Part shown: positions 29,601 to 38,572 of the stretch, one piece after another
How the letters are laid out: each line of letters starts with the position of its first letter
How positions within the stretch are numbered: the stretch's first letter is position 1
Assembly (NCBI RefSeq): GCF_000340475.1
Contig: NZ_CM001792.1
Span: forward strand, 2,344,611 to 2,408,610
Source: Oceanobacillus kimchii X50
GTDB lineage: Bacteria > Bacillota > Bacilli > Bacillales > Amphibacillaceae
Direction of reading: 5' to 3'
Length of the DNA stretch: 64,000 nucleotides
The notes under the pieces: model-generated
Database searches by the model: none
Told to the model about the DNA's origin: nothing
What the model saw: only the letters and a program-made list of their open reading frames with translations
Program-made: the position numbers and the translations under genes

Positions 29601-30929
29601 CATTGATGTTCCATTCCATCCACCTTCATATCCGCCACCAGGTACAGAGGATCGGATATTTACACCAGGTGCTGAAATGTCAGGTTTAACATCCCCTTCA
29701 TATGGAGAAGGTCCTTGTAATGAGAAGGATGCTAAGCTATCATTTATATCCGTTGCACCAGTTGCAAATGATTCTGGATAGTTAGCTGGAACTGCAACCG
29801 ATCCAGGACCACCTGGATTCGTTAACGTAGTATTACCAGCAGAGAATTCAGGGAAGATTTCCGCTGCTCTCCAAGCAATAACAACATCACGATACCATTC
29901 ATCTAATCCCGGTCCGCCACCCCAAGAATTATTGACAACATCAGGTGCCATTGAAGCATCTCCACCAGGAGCAAGAATCCACTCTGCAGCATCTAGCAAA
30001 TCAACATCTGTTCCACCAGCTGCAGTAAATGCCTTAACAGCGATCCACTGAGCACCAGGAGCAACACCTACTTGGTTAGCACCATCTGGCTCACTACCAA
30101 CCATCGTTCCAGTTACATGCGTACCATGGCCTTGGTCGTCATAAGGTATTTCTTGACCAGCAGTGGCATCATACCAACTATACGTATGATCTACTTCACC
30201 AGATGCCGAATCATACCCACGATATTTTTCTGCTAATGCAGGGTGATCAAATTGTGCACCAGTATCAATACTAGCTACAACAACACCAGAACCATCAAAT
30301 CCCATGTTCCATGCAGCTGGAGCACCAACTCTTTCAACGTTCCATTCTACATTAGCCACATCAGATTTTGGTGTTTCTGCATCTTTATCTACAGTCGTAT
30401 ATAATTCACGTGTTTCGTTCGGAAGTACCTTTTCTACTTCAGAAAATGTAGCGATTTTTTCTGCAACCTCTTTCGTTGCTGTTACTGCAATACCATTGAC
30501 AATATGATAAGATTTGAGATCTTTTGCATTCCCTTTTTCAATTTCTGATTCTAAATATTCAATGACTTCTGCTTGGGAATCAATGGAAGTAGCTTTCAAC
30601 TCCGAGATTACAGCAGAGCGTTGGATATGTTCCAATTTAGCTGCTGATAAACTCGCTTTTTGTGCAGTACTCCTTGCTTCTTTAGCAACTTTTTTAACGT
30701 CTGCCTTCTCATTGAATTTAACAAGGAATGTCACCTTTTCATCATCTTTAAAGTTTTTCATCAATCGGTCACTGACTTTAGCTTCGGTCACTTGATTGGA
30801 ATCATTTAAAGAAAGACTTGTTTTCCCACTTTCTGCATAAGATAGTCCAGGTGTAATTAGAGATAACGTCATTGCTACTGTAGCAACAAGACTAAATGCT
30901 TTTGTCTGACGTTTTTTCTTTTTTCTCAA
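26628..30929 (-). CDS. bpr: Bacillopeptidase F-like subtilisin-family serine protease
   Basis: This 1433-residue secreted protease has the same length and domain order as B. subtilis Bpr. A signal peptide (about 1-31, ending SYA) precedes an I9-type propeptide (about 55-180) and an S8 domain with Asp222, His268, Asn366 and Ser442 (GTSMAGP). A MAM/immune-inhibitor-A-like domain, two carboxypeptidase-regulatory-like repeats and two Ig-like domains follow. The start is TTG 30929, six bases after GGGGAGG; a longer ATG frame to 31154 lacks a ribosome-binding site. It probably degrades extracellular protein. It is monocistronic. Confidence 0.95.
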   Translation of the reverse strand: MRKKKKRQTKAFSLVATVAMTLSLITPGLSYAESGKTSLSLNDSNQVTEAKVSDRLMKNFKDDEKVTFLVKFNEKADVKKVAKEARSTAQKASLSAAKLEHIQRSAVISELKATSIDSQAEVIEYLESEIEKGNAKDLKSYHIVNGIAVTATKEVAEKIATFSEVEKVLPNETRELYTTVDKDAETPKSDVANVEWNVERVGAPAAWNMGFDGSGVVVASIDTGAQFDHPALAEKYRGYDSASGEVDHTYSWYDATAGQEIPYDDQGHGTHVTGTMVGSEPDGANQVGVAPGAQWIAVKAFTAAGGTDVDLLDAAEWILAPGGDASMAPDVVNNSWGGGPGLDEWYRDVVIAWRAAEIFPEFSAGNTTLTNPGGPGSVAVPANYPESFATGATDINDSLASFSLQGPSPYEGDVKPDISAPGVNIRSSVPGGGYEGGWNGTSMAGPAVSGAAALLIQADPSLSVDDLEEILINTAQPLTDGAFPESPNMGYGYGLVNAHDAVSSVVSGLGTLEGQVTKEGEDNEAPTYEHEAPVETYEGMDLPLTINVSDNISVSSVDVAFGDETLSAERVSGDYKSGEYAVTIPGDSITGDSFSYHFVINDFGGNEVTTDEYSLDVLPGISVGYFTDFESNPSGWLVSGDNASWNRGEPTSGPGEAFSGDYVYATNTEGQYTNNENSTLLMPPIDLPEGESYLQFQHWFNIENNWDFGHVFISTDQENWTQLLRITNISDGWQQVELDLSEYSGQRVYIGFNLDTDGSVTRDGWYIDDVGLSDASVSNAVGLKEVKGSNALTIDQKESNVAVEKDVTKKEKVDPNKVTPAMPIVEKDNKKESINPTLLPINATVSILESGRSVNTDPANGSYSFMHAAGDYTAVAEAYGFHSAEQSVSIEDDASTTADFTLEEIDQYTITGTVTDEDTGEGVEGAMVILVEDANIAPVETDADGNFSLSAYEGNYTLKVLAQGYHPTEVEVDLDGQDAEVNISLEPFYTVPGGEIGYDDGTAENARAYYDAGNKWAVKMSLDEGRESAIVTDGVFQFHGTDWPNPGGTEFAVEVWDATGPDGTPGERIAGPVEAEAIRSLDEWTVVDLSEHAIQVEGDFYMVYVQTGVNPNVPGLATDENGPNAGRSYQSVAGAWSPSPEVEGNYMIRARVAYGVDDPIITTPAEDYITNESELTVAGTASPTTTLQLLNNGEDVGTAEVGDSGEFSIPVDLTEGANELQAQTIMEEVVVGESDTVTVTLDTESPELTIDNPSDGDKTNRETVTVEGTVADENLDYVEVNGQQASVEDGAYSKRILLDEGENTIEVVAADLAGNTTTESVTIEVDYTAPEIENVTPTEDVHLSAGESVKIEFEADPGLRATYVIHMPLTNLGLTNATELPMMEVSEGKYVGYWTATSNAVADGAVIEVIAKDSFGNETREQAEGKLFINLEE

Positions 30930-31546
30930 ATCTTTTCCTCCCCTCATTTTTAGAACAAGTTGCATAAAATCGACGGATAATTCTATAAAAAAACAACACT
31001 TCCTCCTTTTTCTAAATTGTCGATGATATGCGTATTTGTGTAAGTTGTTCTTGCTGTTAATGCAAGTATAGTAAATGAAAGGAATGATTTTTGTCGATTT
31101 GAGTCGAATTAAATCAGAATATTCTAAATTGATAGAAATGTAGGATTTTTTCACTGGAAATTACATAGACTTTATAACTACAATTAGGTAGACAAACCTT
31201 ATTTCACTTATTATCAGAAAATTTTAGATTACAAAAATGAATCAGAGGTACTAAGTAATGTTACACTTAATTGTAACACTTTTCTAAAAAGTAGAAATTT
31301 AATCATAAAGTTACAGAAATCACGATGAAATTCATGACATTTTTAATAGATTATAAATTGACATATAAATTTATAGTTCATTATATTCATAGATAAGAAT
31401 CAAGGAATATCTTCATATATAGCTATCACATCTCTTTATTTTACAAAACATTACAATTCATTTCTGAAATATATCACTTTTGTTAAAAATTAAAAATACT
31501 CCCTCACGTATCACTACGAAAAAGAGTATATTGGTTAGTTTAAGTT
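30930..31546. other. AT-rich upstream region of bpr
   Basis: About 600 bases without a supported gene. A minus-strand TATACT at 31063-31068 is a candidate -10 element for bpr, without a good -35 partner. AAGGAGGA at 31001-31008 leads to a possible short reading frame overlapping the bpr start. A hairpin that may terminate the M42 gene lies at 31490-31531. The rest (about 31150-31490) shows nothing recognisable. Confidence 0.4.
31490..31531 (-). terminator. Probable terminator of the M42 peptidase gene
   Basis: On the minus strand ATACTC and GAGTAT enclose an inner CGTA-GTGA-TACG stem, followed by TTTTTAATTTT. Confidence 0.5.
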
Positions 31547-32605
31547 TTAATCATTTAATGGATTTAAACTCTCTTTCCCTGAAAGATTAGATAACATGGA
31601 TACCATTAACTGCACTTCTTCTTCCATATCCTGTTTGCTTGCTGTTTCGACAGGTGAATGCATATAACGTAACGGTAAAGAAACCAATGATACAGGAACA
31701 CCTTTACCAGTAAGTCGCATTCGATCAGCATCCGTTCCTGTCATACGTGGTGTTAGTTCGTATTGAACTTTTATATTTGCTTCCTTAGCTGCATTTTCCA
31801 GCCAAAGATTTATTTTTCGATTAATCGGTGCACCTTTTGCTAAAACAGGTCCCCCTTCTAAATAAACTTCACCATATTTTTCTTTATTCACTTTTGGGTA
31901 ATCTGTTGCAAAAGTAACATCAACAGCAAGTGCCATCGTTGGCTGAATAGCAGCTGCAGCAAAATAGGCTCCTCCCATATTTGTTTCTTCATTAACTGTA
32001 CTAACTGCATAAACACCGATAGGAAGATTTTTTTCTGATAAGATACGGATCACTTCTGCTACCATAAATGCTCCTGTACGATTGTCTAATCCTCGCCCCG
32101 CAATATATCGATCTTGTAATAGCTCTGGCTCCGTTTTATAGACAGCTAAATCACCTATCTGTACATATTTAGTTGCCTCTTGTTTTGAAGTAAAACCACA
32201 ATCAATAAATAAATCTTCTAGATCAAAATCACCTTTTAACCCCCCATGATGTTGTGCATTGACACCAATTACCCCTGTTATTATTTTTTGATACCCTAGT
32301 ACTTCTACTTTCATACCAACCGCTGCTTTTGGATTGATCCCCCCCATTTTATCAATGTAGAGAAATCCATTATCATCAATTCGATTTATAACTAATGCAA
32401 TCTCATCACAATGCCCCGCTAATAAGACCTTGAATTCCGCTTCCGGATTTAATACAGCAATTGCATTTCCGGCATTATCCGTACGTATTTCGTCAGCATA
32501 AGGCTTAACATATTCCATCCATTTCATTTGAATATCCATTTCCATACTAGATGGAGATGGAGTTCTTAGTAAATTCATCAAAAAATCGTACTGTAATTTT
32601 TCCAT
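31547..32605 (-). CDS. M42 family aminopeptidase, YtoP-like
   Basis: The 352-residue protein is a di-zinc M42 metallopeptidase. Expected metal ligands and catalytic residues are visible in AGHCDEIAL, GRGLDNRTG, VNEETNMGG, VDVTFATD and MHSPVET. The family forms large cytoplasmic tetrahedral particles that trim peptides from the N-terminus. The likely B. subtilis counterpart is YtoP (glutamyl aminopeptidase type), but YsdC is a close paralogue. AAGGAGGA precedes the ATG. It is divergent from the thioredoxin-like gene. Confidence 0.9.
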   Translation of the reverse strand: MEKLQYDFLMNLLRTPSPSSMEMDIQMKWMEYVKPYADEIRTDNAGNAIAVLNPEAEFKVLLAGHCDEIALVINRIDDNGFLYIDKMGGINPKAAVGMKVEVLGYQKIITGVIGVNAQHHGGLKGDFDLEDLFIDCGFTSKQEATKYVQIGDLAVYKTEPELLQDRYIAGRGLDNRTGAFMVAEVIRILSEKNLPIGVYAVSTVNEETNMGGAYFAAAAIQPTMALAVDVTFATDYPKVNKEKYGEVYLEGGPVLAKGAPINRKINLWLENAAKEANIKVQYELTPRMTGTDADRMRLTGKGVPVSLVSLPLRYMHSPVETASKQDMEEEVQLMVSMLSNLSGKESLNPLND

Positions 32606-32718
32606 TTATTTGTCCTCCTTAAGTAATGAAAGCACTAATTCCTAGGCACTTTAGTTTACCATCCGTAAATTAATGGGTACACTAACTATATCAAATTATG
32701 TAAAAGAGGTGTACATAC

Positions 32719-33255
32719 ATGCAATTAAATGACTGGTATAATAAAGGTATGTCAGTAGATGACTATATCGAATCAATGACGATTCATAAGGAAAGTCTCT
32801 TACATATCTATGACCATTTTCAGTTACCGGAGAAATTGTCACTTGATAATCAATCCCTTCGTGTCATCGTTTTAACAGAAGATTGGTGTGGCGATGCTAT
32901 GCTTAATATTCCTGTACTTTTACGTATAGCAGAGAAAAGTGATATGCCCGTACGAATTTTATTACGAGATGATAATCTCGAATTGATGGACCAGTTTTTA
33001 ACAAACGGAAAATCACGTTCTATACCTATCTTTATTTTTATTGATGAAGACGGGAAAGAAGTAGCTAAATGGGGACCTCGTGCAGAAAAGATACAAGAAT
33101 TTGTAGATAATGCACGAGAACAACTTCCTCCAAGAGAAGCTACTGACTTCGAAGAAAAACAGAAAGAAATGTATCTTTTCCTAACGAAATCTTATAGAGA
33201 TAATCAAGATATGTGGAATGCTGTCTACAGCAGTATTAAAAATACCTTAGTTTAG
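32719..33255 (+). CDS. Thioredoxin-fold protein with a single active-site Cys
   Basis: This 178-residue protein resembles the Thioredoxin_9 family. The active-site position reads DWCGDAM, with only one Cys instead of CXXC, and the cis-Pro loop is RSIPIFIF. It may therefore act by monothiol chemistry or have lost redox activity. There is no signal peptide. AGAGGTG precedes the ATG. It sits between an M42 peptidase gene (as ytpP does beside ytoP in B. subtilis) and a repeat-containing gap. Confidence 0.8.
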   Translation: MQLNDWYNKGMSVDDYIESMTIHKESLLHIYDHFQLPEKLSLDNQSLRVIVLTEDWCGDAMLNIPVLLRIAEKSDMPVRILLRDDNLELMDQFLTNGKSRSIPIFIFIDEDGKEVAKWGPRAEKIQEFVDNAREQLPPREATDFEEKQKEMYLFLTKSYRDNQDMWNAVYSSIKNTLV

Positions 33256-33320
33256 AAACTCCCCCACCCCTCACTGTTATTTTAGAATAAGTATCTAACT
33301 AAAACGCACATACTAGAACA

Positions 33321-33353
33321 AAAGCGCAAGCGCACGTTTAGAAACGTAGCGAG
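33321..33353 (+). repeat. Dispersed repeat core, copy A
   Basis: The 33-base core contains GCGCAAGCGCACGTTTAG and ACGTAGCGAG. It matches 29 of 33 bases at 48783-48815. It lies just upstream of the potassium channel gene in otherwise non-coding sequence. Confidence 0.8.
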
Positions 33354-33378
33354 TAAAAAACAGTGAGGTGGATCCTTT

Positions 33379-34377
33379 ATGAATATCCGCTACATAAAAC
33401 GTATTTATTTTCGTATACCAATTATATTGAAATTATTAATGATTGTATTAATTACAATGAGTTTCTTTGGGATAATTATACATTTTATTGAACCTTTACA
33501 ATTCCCCACAGCGTTTGACGGAATTTGGTGGGCTTTTGTTACTGCGGCTACGGTAGGTTACGGTGACTATGTTCCGCTCACTCCTACAGGAAGAATCATC
33601 GGCATACTATTAATATTAACAGGTGGTGGGCTTATAGCTTTTTATATTTCTTCATTATCCACTACTACATTAAAAAGAGAGCAAGATCTCGAGAATGGTC
33701 GCTTAGCATTTCATGGACATGATCACTTCATATTTGTTGGTTGGAATGAACGCACGAGACAACTTATGAAACTCGTCTTAGAGTATTATCCAGGCAGAAG
33801 AATCGTCGTAATAGATAAAACCGTAAACAAATTAACGTATAAAGAATATCCAGTACACTTTATCCAAGGTGACGCTACCGAAGACGACACGATCAAAAAA
33901 GCAAACATTGCGAATGCTAACTGTGTACTTATCACTGCAGATATCACTAAAGACGAAAAACAAGCAGATACCTATTCTATTATGACTACTATAGCCATGA
34001 GAGGGAATCATATGACTCTTCCTATTGTGACAGAAATTTTATCAAAAAAACAAATCGAGAATGCCATACGTGCAGGTGCTACAACGATTATTCGCTCTAA
34101 TGACTTTATGAGCAGTCTTTTCTTTCATGAATTAGACCATCTCATGCAGGCTACACCTTTTGAAGATATTGATCAGCTTTTAGTACAGCAGCAATTCTCT
34201 CATCAAAAATTACCGCTTGATTTAGAGGAAGAGACATTCAGTAAAGTAGTTAATAATTTCTTACACCAAGGTTATCTAGTACTAGGTCTCATAAGAGATG
34301 ATGCTTATACCATCCATCCAAAACCAGATTTTATTATGGAAGAGAACGATATTCTTATTACGATTACAAATTGGTGA
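33379..34377 (+). CDS. yugO: Potassium channel with RCK domain, YugO-like
   Basis: The 332-residue protein has two membrane helices flanking a pore with the selectivity filter TVGYGD (residues 58-63). A cytoplasmic RCK/TrkA-N domain (from about residue 105, HFIFVGW) and a TrkA-C-like end follow. In B. subtilis, YugO is the potassium channel used for electrical signalling in biofilms. AGGTGG precedes the ATG. yugI and pgi follow, as in B. subtilis. An upstream repeat lies close to the start. Confidence 0.9.
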   Translation: MNIRYIKRIYFRIPIILKLLMIVLITMSFFGIIIHFIEPLQFPTAFDGIWWAFVTAATVGYGDYVPLTPTGRIIGILLILTGGGLIAFYISSLSTTTLKREQDLENGRLAFHGHDHFIFVGWNERTRQLMKLVLEYYPGRRIVVIDKTVNKLTYKEYPVHFIQGDATEDDTIKKANIANANCVLITADITKDEKQADTYSIMTTIAMRGNHMTLPIVTEILSKKQIENAIRAGATTIIRSNDFMSSLFFHELDHLMQATPFEDIDQLLVQQQFSHQKLPLDLEEETFSKVVNNFLHQGYLVLGLIRDDAYTIHPKPDFIMEENDILITITNW

Positions 34378-34468
34378 TTTCGTCGCCTTTGCCGATTTTT
34401 TTAAAGTATGTTATAGTATTTTATTGTGTTCAAAGAATCGAATATATAAGATATAGGAGTTGTTCAGC

Positions 34469-34837
34469 ATGACTAACAAATTAGAAGCTGGTCAGATTAT
34501 AGAAGGTAAAGTAACAGGAATTCAACCTTATGGAGCATTTGTTTCTGTAGATGAAGAAACACAAGGTTTAGTTCACATCTCTGAAATTACACATGGATAT
34601 GTAAAAGACATTAACGAACATTTATCTGTAGGAGATGAAGTTAAAGTAAAAGTTATTAACGTAGATGATGAGAGAAATAAAGTATCTCTTTCTATTCGTG
34701 CTACAGAAGAAGCGCCAAAAGCTAATACAGAAAAACCTAAAAAGCAAGCTGTTTCCACACAATCAAATGATTCAGCTGGTTTTAATACGTTAAAAGACAA
34801 GCTACAAGAATGGATTAATCAATCCGATAACAAATAA
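34469..34837 (+). CDS. yugI: S1-domain RNA-binding protein YugI
   Basis: One S1/OB-fold domain covers residues 5-78 (GQIIEGKVTGIQPYGAFVSV, then GLVHISEI and KVSLSIRA). A hydrophilic tail follows. The 122-residue protein belongs to the general-stress S1 group (YugI/GSP13), which binds ribosomes or RNA. The ATG at 34469 is preferred over TTG 34460 because AGGAG lies nine bases upstream of it. A terminator follows. Confidence 0.88.
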   Translation: MTNKLEAGQIIEGKVTGIQPYGAFVSVDEETQGLVHISEITHGYVKDINEHLSVGDEVKVKVINVDDERNKVSLSIRATEEAPKANTEKPKKQAVSTQSNDSAGFNTLKDKLQEWINQSDNK

Positions 34838-34845
34838 TGATTTTT

Positions 34846-34881
34846 AAAGACTCTACACCAATTATGATGTAGAGTCTTTTT
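34846..34881 (+). terminator. Terminator of yugI
   Basis: AAAGACTCTACA and TGTAGAGTCTTT form a perfect stem with a T run after it. Confidence 0.88.
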
Positions 34882-34970
34882 ATTTGTAAAGGGCTTGTTC
34901 TTGATTTCACAAACGGTATCGCTTAAAGTTAAATTATAGAAATAATTGCTTTAACAGAGGAGGAACTACC

Positions 34971-36317
34971 ATGACACATGTATCCTTTAACTATGAAAAG
35001 GCATTGTCATTTTTCGAGAAACAAGAAATTACAAATTTAGAACCATTTGTTCACACTGCACATCAAATGATTCATGAACGTATTGGTGCAGGAAAGGACT
35101 TCTTAGGTTGGCTTGACTTACCTAGAAATTATAACCGTGAAGAATATAAACGAATAAAGGCTGCAGCTGAAAAGATTAAAAAAGACTCCGACATTTTACT
35201 TGTTATTGGAATTGGTGGCTCATATTTAGGCGCTAAAGCAGCACTTGAAATGTTAAATCATTCTTTCCAAAACCTTCTTTCTAAGGACAAACGCCAAGTT
35301 CCACAAGTTATTTTTGTTGGTCATCATTTAAGTTCAACCTATATGTCTGAGCTTTTTGATATTCTTAAAGACAAAGATTTCTCCATTAATGTTATCTCAA
35401 AGAGTGGAACGACAACGGAGCCTGCAATTGCTTTTCGTATTTTCAAAAAATACCTCGAAGAAAAATATGGTCAAGACGAAGCGAAAAAGCGTATTTATGC
35501 AACAACTGACCGTGCCAAAGGTGCTTTAAAAACAACTGCAGATTCTAATGATTTTGAAACGTTTGTAATTCCTGATGATGTTGGAGGGCGATACTCCGTA
35601 TTAACAGCAGTAGGTTTACTTCCAATCGCTGCTAGTGGCATCAACATCGACGACATGATGGAAGGTGCTAAAGCTGCAATGGAAGACCTTGCTAATCCAG
35701 TCGTATCTGAAAATCCAGCATATCAATATGCAGCCGTAAGAAATATTCTTTACCAAAAAGGAAAAGTTACCGAGTTATTAATCAATTATGAGCCGAGCTT
35801 ACAATACTTCTCTGAGTGGTGGAAACAACTATTTGGAGAAAGTGAAGGAAAAGACCAAAAAGGGATTTATCCTTCATCAGCAAACTTTACTACAGATCTT
35901 CATTCACTTGGACAATACATTCAAGAGGGACGTCGTAATATATTCGAAACCATCTTACACGTCAATGAACCAAAAAAAGATTTAACATTAGAAAAAGAAG
36001 AATCAGATCTAGATGGATTAAATTACTTAGCTGGTAAGTCAATTCATGAAATTAACGATAAAGCTTTCCAGGGAACACTGCTTGCGCATACGGACGGAGA
36101 TGTACCAAACTTAATCGTAGAAGTTCCTAGATTAGATGCATATACTTTTGGGTATCTTGTCTATTTCTTTGAAAAAGCATGTGCAATAAGCGGATATATT
36201 TTAGGTGTTAATCCGTTTGATCAGCCTGGAGTTGAGGCATATAAAAAGAATATGTTTGCTTTACTAGGAAAACCAGGGTTTGAGGATCAAAAAGAAGAAT
36301 TAGAAAAGCGTTTGTGA
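34971..36317 (+). CDS. pgi: Glucose-6-phosphate isomerase
   Basis: Pgi interconverts glucose-6-phosphate and fructose-6-phosphate in glycolysis and gluconeogenesis. The sugar-phosphate-binding segments [23 protein letters not shown] and [11 protein letters not shown] are present, as is the QLFGES-EGK region. At 448 residues it is the short Firmicutes form. GAGGAGG precedes the ATG. It follows yugI in the order seen in B. subtilis and is convergent with the sigma-fusion gene. Confidence 0.97.
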   Translation: MTHVSFNYEKALSFFEKQEITNLEPFVHTAHQMIHERIGAGKDFLGWLDLPRNYNREEYKRIKAAAEKIKKDSDILLVIGIGGSYLGAKAALEMLNHSFQNLLSKDKRQVPQVIFVGHHLSSTYMSELFDILKDKDFSINVISKSGTTTEPAIAFRIFKKYLEEKYGQDEAKKRIYATTDRAKGALKTTADSNDFETFVIPDDVGGRYSVLTAVGLLPIAASGINIDDMMEGAKAAMEDLANPVVSENPAYQYAAVRNILYQKGKVTELLINYEPSLQYFSEWWKQLFGESEGKDQKGIYPSSANFTTDLHSLGQYIQEGRRNIFETILHVNEPKKDLTLEKEESDLDGLNYLAGKSIHEINDKAFQGTLLAHTDGDVPNLIVEVPRLDAYTFGYLVYFFEKACAISGYILGVNPFDQPGVEAYKKNMFALLGKPGFEDQKEELEKRL

Positions 36318-36346
36318 TAAGAAAAAGCGAAAATTGACTCAATGAT

Positions 36347-36375
36347 AAAGAGGCTCTTAAGATGGAGCCTCTTTT
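36347..36375. terminator. Terminator between pgi and the sigma-fusion gene
   Basis: AAAGAGGCTC and GAGCCTCTTTT form the stem; the plus strand ends in T residues. It overlaps the last codons of the convergent minus-strand gene and may serve both. Confidence 0.75.
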
Positions 36376-38471
36376 GTTTTGGTTCTATCATATATTCTAT
36401 TTATTAACCAGATACCTTCCTGCTTAATTAACTCAATTGAAATCTGAAAAGTCTCCTCTTCAGTATATATATTAGGAAAAGATATGAAATCATAAACCGC
36501 TTTATCTTCTTCTTTCTTTAATTCAATAAAATAATAACTATTTCTCCAAATGTCATACCAGTCATAAATCGCTATTTCTAAACCATTCTCCGTCTTTAAT
36601 TTGTTAACAAGCTTTTCATCTGGCTTCACGGAAGCATACATAAAAAGTGACAATACCTCACTTGCAGACGCATCAGATAGAGCAGTAAGCTGCTTATTCT
36701 GTTCAATATAATTTTGATAAATGTCATGCGTCGTATCGACAACCGGCCACTTATCCAAAGATAAAAAGCTATCCTTCGTTAAATTTTGATAGGGTTCTAC
36801 AAAAATATACCAATACTCCTGATGTGCCAATTCTTCTACAGGAATCCAATTATTTCTCTGTAATTCTTGAACTACTTCATTTACTACACTCCAATAGATA
36901 GAATCATGATGGTTGTGAACAAAGAATAGCAGCTCTCTTTGATGCTCTTCAGATAACGGATTTTTTGTATCTATTTCATAAGAGTTAAATTTATCTCTTA
37001 CAAATAAATAATCTATTAACACATACTGACCGATTAAAGCTAATTCTTGTTGAACGAAAATTGTATGACGATCATCTGGATATGTTGTATAAATTTCTTC
37101 TATTCGTAAGAGAATATCTTTTAAATTAATAGGTTCTCCATTGTAATAAGAGTCTAAGTCTTCTTGGATGGATATCACATGTACATATGGCTCAGAACCA
37201 TCAACATCTTGAATATACTGTATTGCCCAACTTTCATCTACAGTCAAACTAAGACTTGTAGCATCCTCTAATTGCTCGATGATATAACCGTTATCTTTAA
37301 TTGCATCTATAGCTGATACGATATCTTCTGGTACATCTATTTCATCTATACTTTCTTGGTTATTTATAATTTCTTGTTGGAGGTCCTTATCAAGAGAATG
37401 TTTTTTAAACAAACTGCTTAAGTAATGTTCTAGTGAGGTGTGATTACTAACTTGTATGGTATAATAATCTGGATGATTTAGAAATATCGTGTTCTCCTTT
37501 CTCTGTTCCTCTGCAAGTTGTTTAGGCGTTGTTAAAAGTGTCATAATCATATCTTTGTACCATTGAATGTCATCTGCATCAGTATCTTCACCTGTAACTA
37601 GCTTATCCCTAAACAGAATAACTACATCTTTTGCTTGTTTCACCTGAATAAAGTTATCTACACTTTCTACACCAAGGCTTTGCTTATATTCTTCTTTTTT
37701 CCGCTCAAAATACTGTTCCATTTTTTCTTGTTCGGTTATGGTAGGTTGTTGAAAATCATCAAACATTGGAATTGCAAATAATACAAATAATACTAAACCA
37801 AATATTACAACAATCTTCGGGATCCAATTTTTCTTCTTTTTTTCATTTTGCCATTTTACAGCATGAAGAAGTTGTTGTGTAGAAGTCTTTTCTGGAAGTT
37901 TCTTATACTCTTCATTTAAGGACTTTAGCCATTTATGTATATCATTCATTTCTGTAGTAAACTTCTTTTTTAATGATTCTCTGCCGAGGTTAATTTTATT
38001 TTCTACTGCATCTGGTGATATTTGTAAAATAACAGCAATCTCTTCATATGATTTATCATGAATATAATAAAGAATAAGTGCAAATTTATATTTATCTTCT
38101 AATTGTTGTATACATTCATGCAGTAGAACGTGAATTTTGTTTTCGAAATAATCAGTCAAAAATTCGTGTTGCTGTTTTAACTTCTCCTCCGAATTACGTT
38201 TTCTTTTTTCTTTACGCTTGTAGTTTTTAACAACATTTAATGTAATCTTATATAGCAAAGTTGATAAGTTTGTATCTTGATCTGGATAATTTTTGAAGCT
38301 CTTACTGATTTTTAAAAATGCATCCCGTACAACATCTGAAGTTTTATTAGGATGAACACCTAATTGAAAAACAAATCGTTCTACGATCGAACGATATTTC
38401 TCTATGAATAACTCGATTCCTATTTCAAATTTATTATTTAAAAAATAACTTATTATCTGTTGATCTTCCAA
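36357..38471 (-). CDS. Single-chain ECF sigma factor fused to a membrane anti-sigma-like part
   Basis: One uninterrupted 704-codon frame. Residues 10-90 resemble sigma-2 (DVVRDAFLKISKSFKNY, STLLYKITLNVVKNYKRK) and 112-172 sigma-4 (YEEIAVILQISPDAVENK). A short stretch (KKLPEKTSTQQLLHAV, about 190-205) resembles the cytoplasmic start of RsiX-type anti-sigma factors. One membrane helix (about 216-237) and about 465 extracellular residues of unknown fold follow, ending in an NTF2-like pattern. Start is TTG 38471, six bases after AAAGGGG. An ECF-type promoter lies upstream. The sensor function is inferred. Confidence 0.85.
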   Translation of the reverse strand: MEDQQIISYFLNNKFEIGIELFIEKYRSIVERFVFQLGVHPNKTSDVVRDAFLKISKSFKNYPDQDTNLSTLLYKITLNVVKNYKRKEKRKRNSEEKLKQQHEFLTDYFENKIHVLLHECIQQLEDKYKFALILYYIHDKSYEEIAVILQISPDAVENKINLGRESLKKKFTTEMNDIHKWLKSLNEEYKKLPEKTSTQQLLHAVKWQNEKKKKNWIPKIVVIFGLVLFVLFAIPMFDDFQQPTITEQEKMEQYFERKKEEYKQSLGVESVDNFIQVKQAKDVVILFRDKLVTGEDTDADDIQWYKDMIMTLLTTPKQLAEEQRKENTIFLNHPDYYTIQVSNHTSLEHYLSSLFKKHSLDKDLQQEIINNQESIDEIDVPEDIVSAIDAIKDNGYIIEQLEDATSLSLTVDESWAIQYIQDVDGSEPYVHVISIQEDLDSYYNGEPINLKDILLRIEEIYTTYPDDRHTIFVQQELALIGQYVLIDYLFVRDKFNSYEIDTKNPLSEEHQRELLFFVHNHHDSIYWSVVNEVVQELQRNNWIPVEELAHQEYWYIFVEPYQNLTKDSFLSLDKWPVVDTTHDIYQNYIEQNKQLTALSDASASEVLSLFMYASVKPDEKLVNKLKTENGLEIAIYDWYDIWRNSYYFIELKKEEDKAVYDFISFPNIYTEEETFQISIELIKQEGIWLINRIYDRTKTKEAPS

Positions 38472-38504
38472 ACAAATCCCCTTTCTAATGTTTAATATAC
38501 ATAT

Positions 38505-38533
38505 ATAACGTTATAAGAACCATTTTTGTTCCA
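38505..38533 (-). promoter_or_regulatory. Possible ECF-type promoter of the sigma-fusion gene
   Basis: On the minus strand TGGAAC (38528-38533) is followed after 17 bases by CGTTAT (38505-38510). This resembles ECF-class promoters such as TGAAAC-N16/17-CGTA. It would start transcription about 25 bases before the TTG start codon and is consistent with autoregulation, which is an inference. Confidence 0.45.
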
Positions 38534-38572
38534 AAATTTCTAAAAAAAATTCTACTTTTCTTGTTTATAATT

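Noticed and set aside
27650..30795. Several plus-strand frames inside the bpr gene
   Set aside because: They reflect codon bias of the large protease gene on the other strand.
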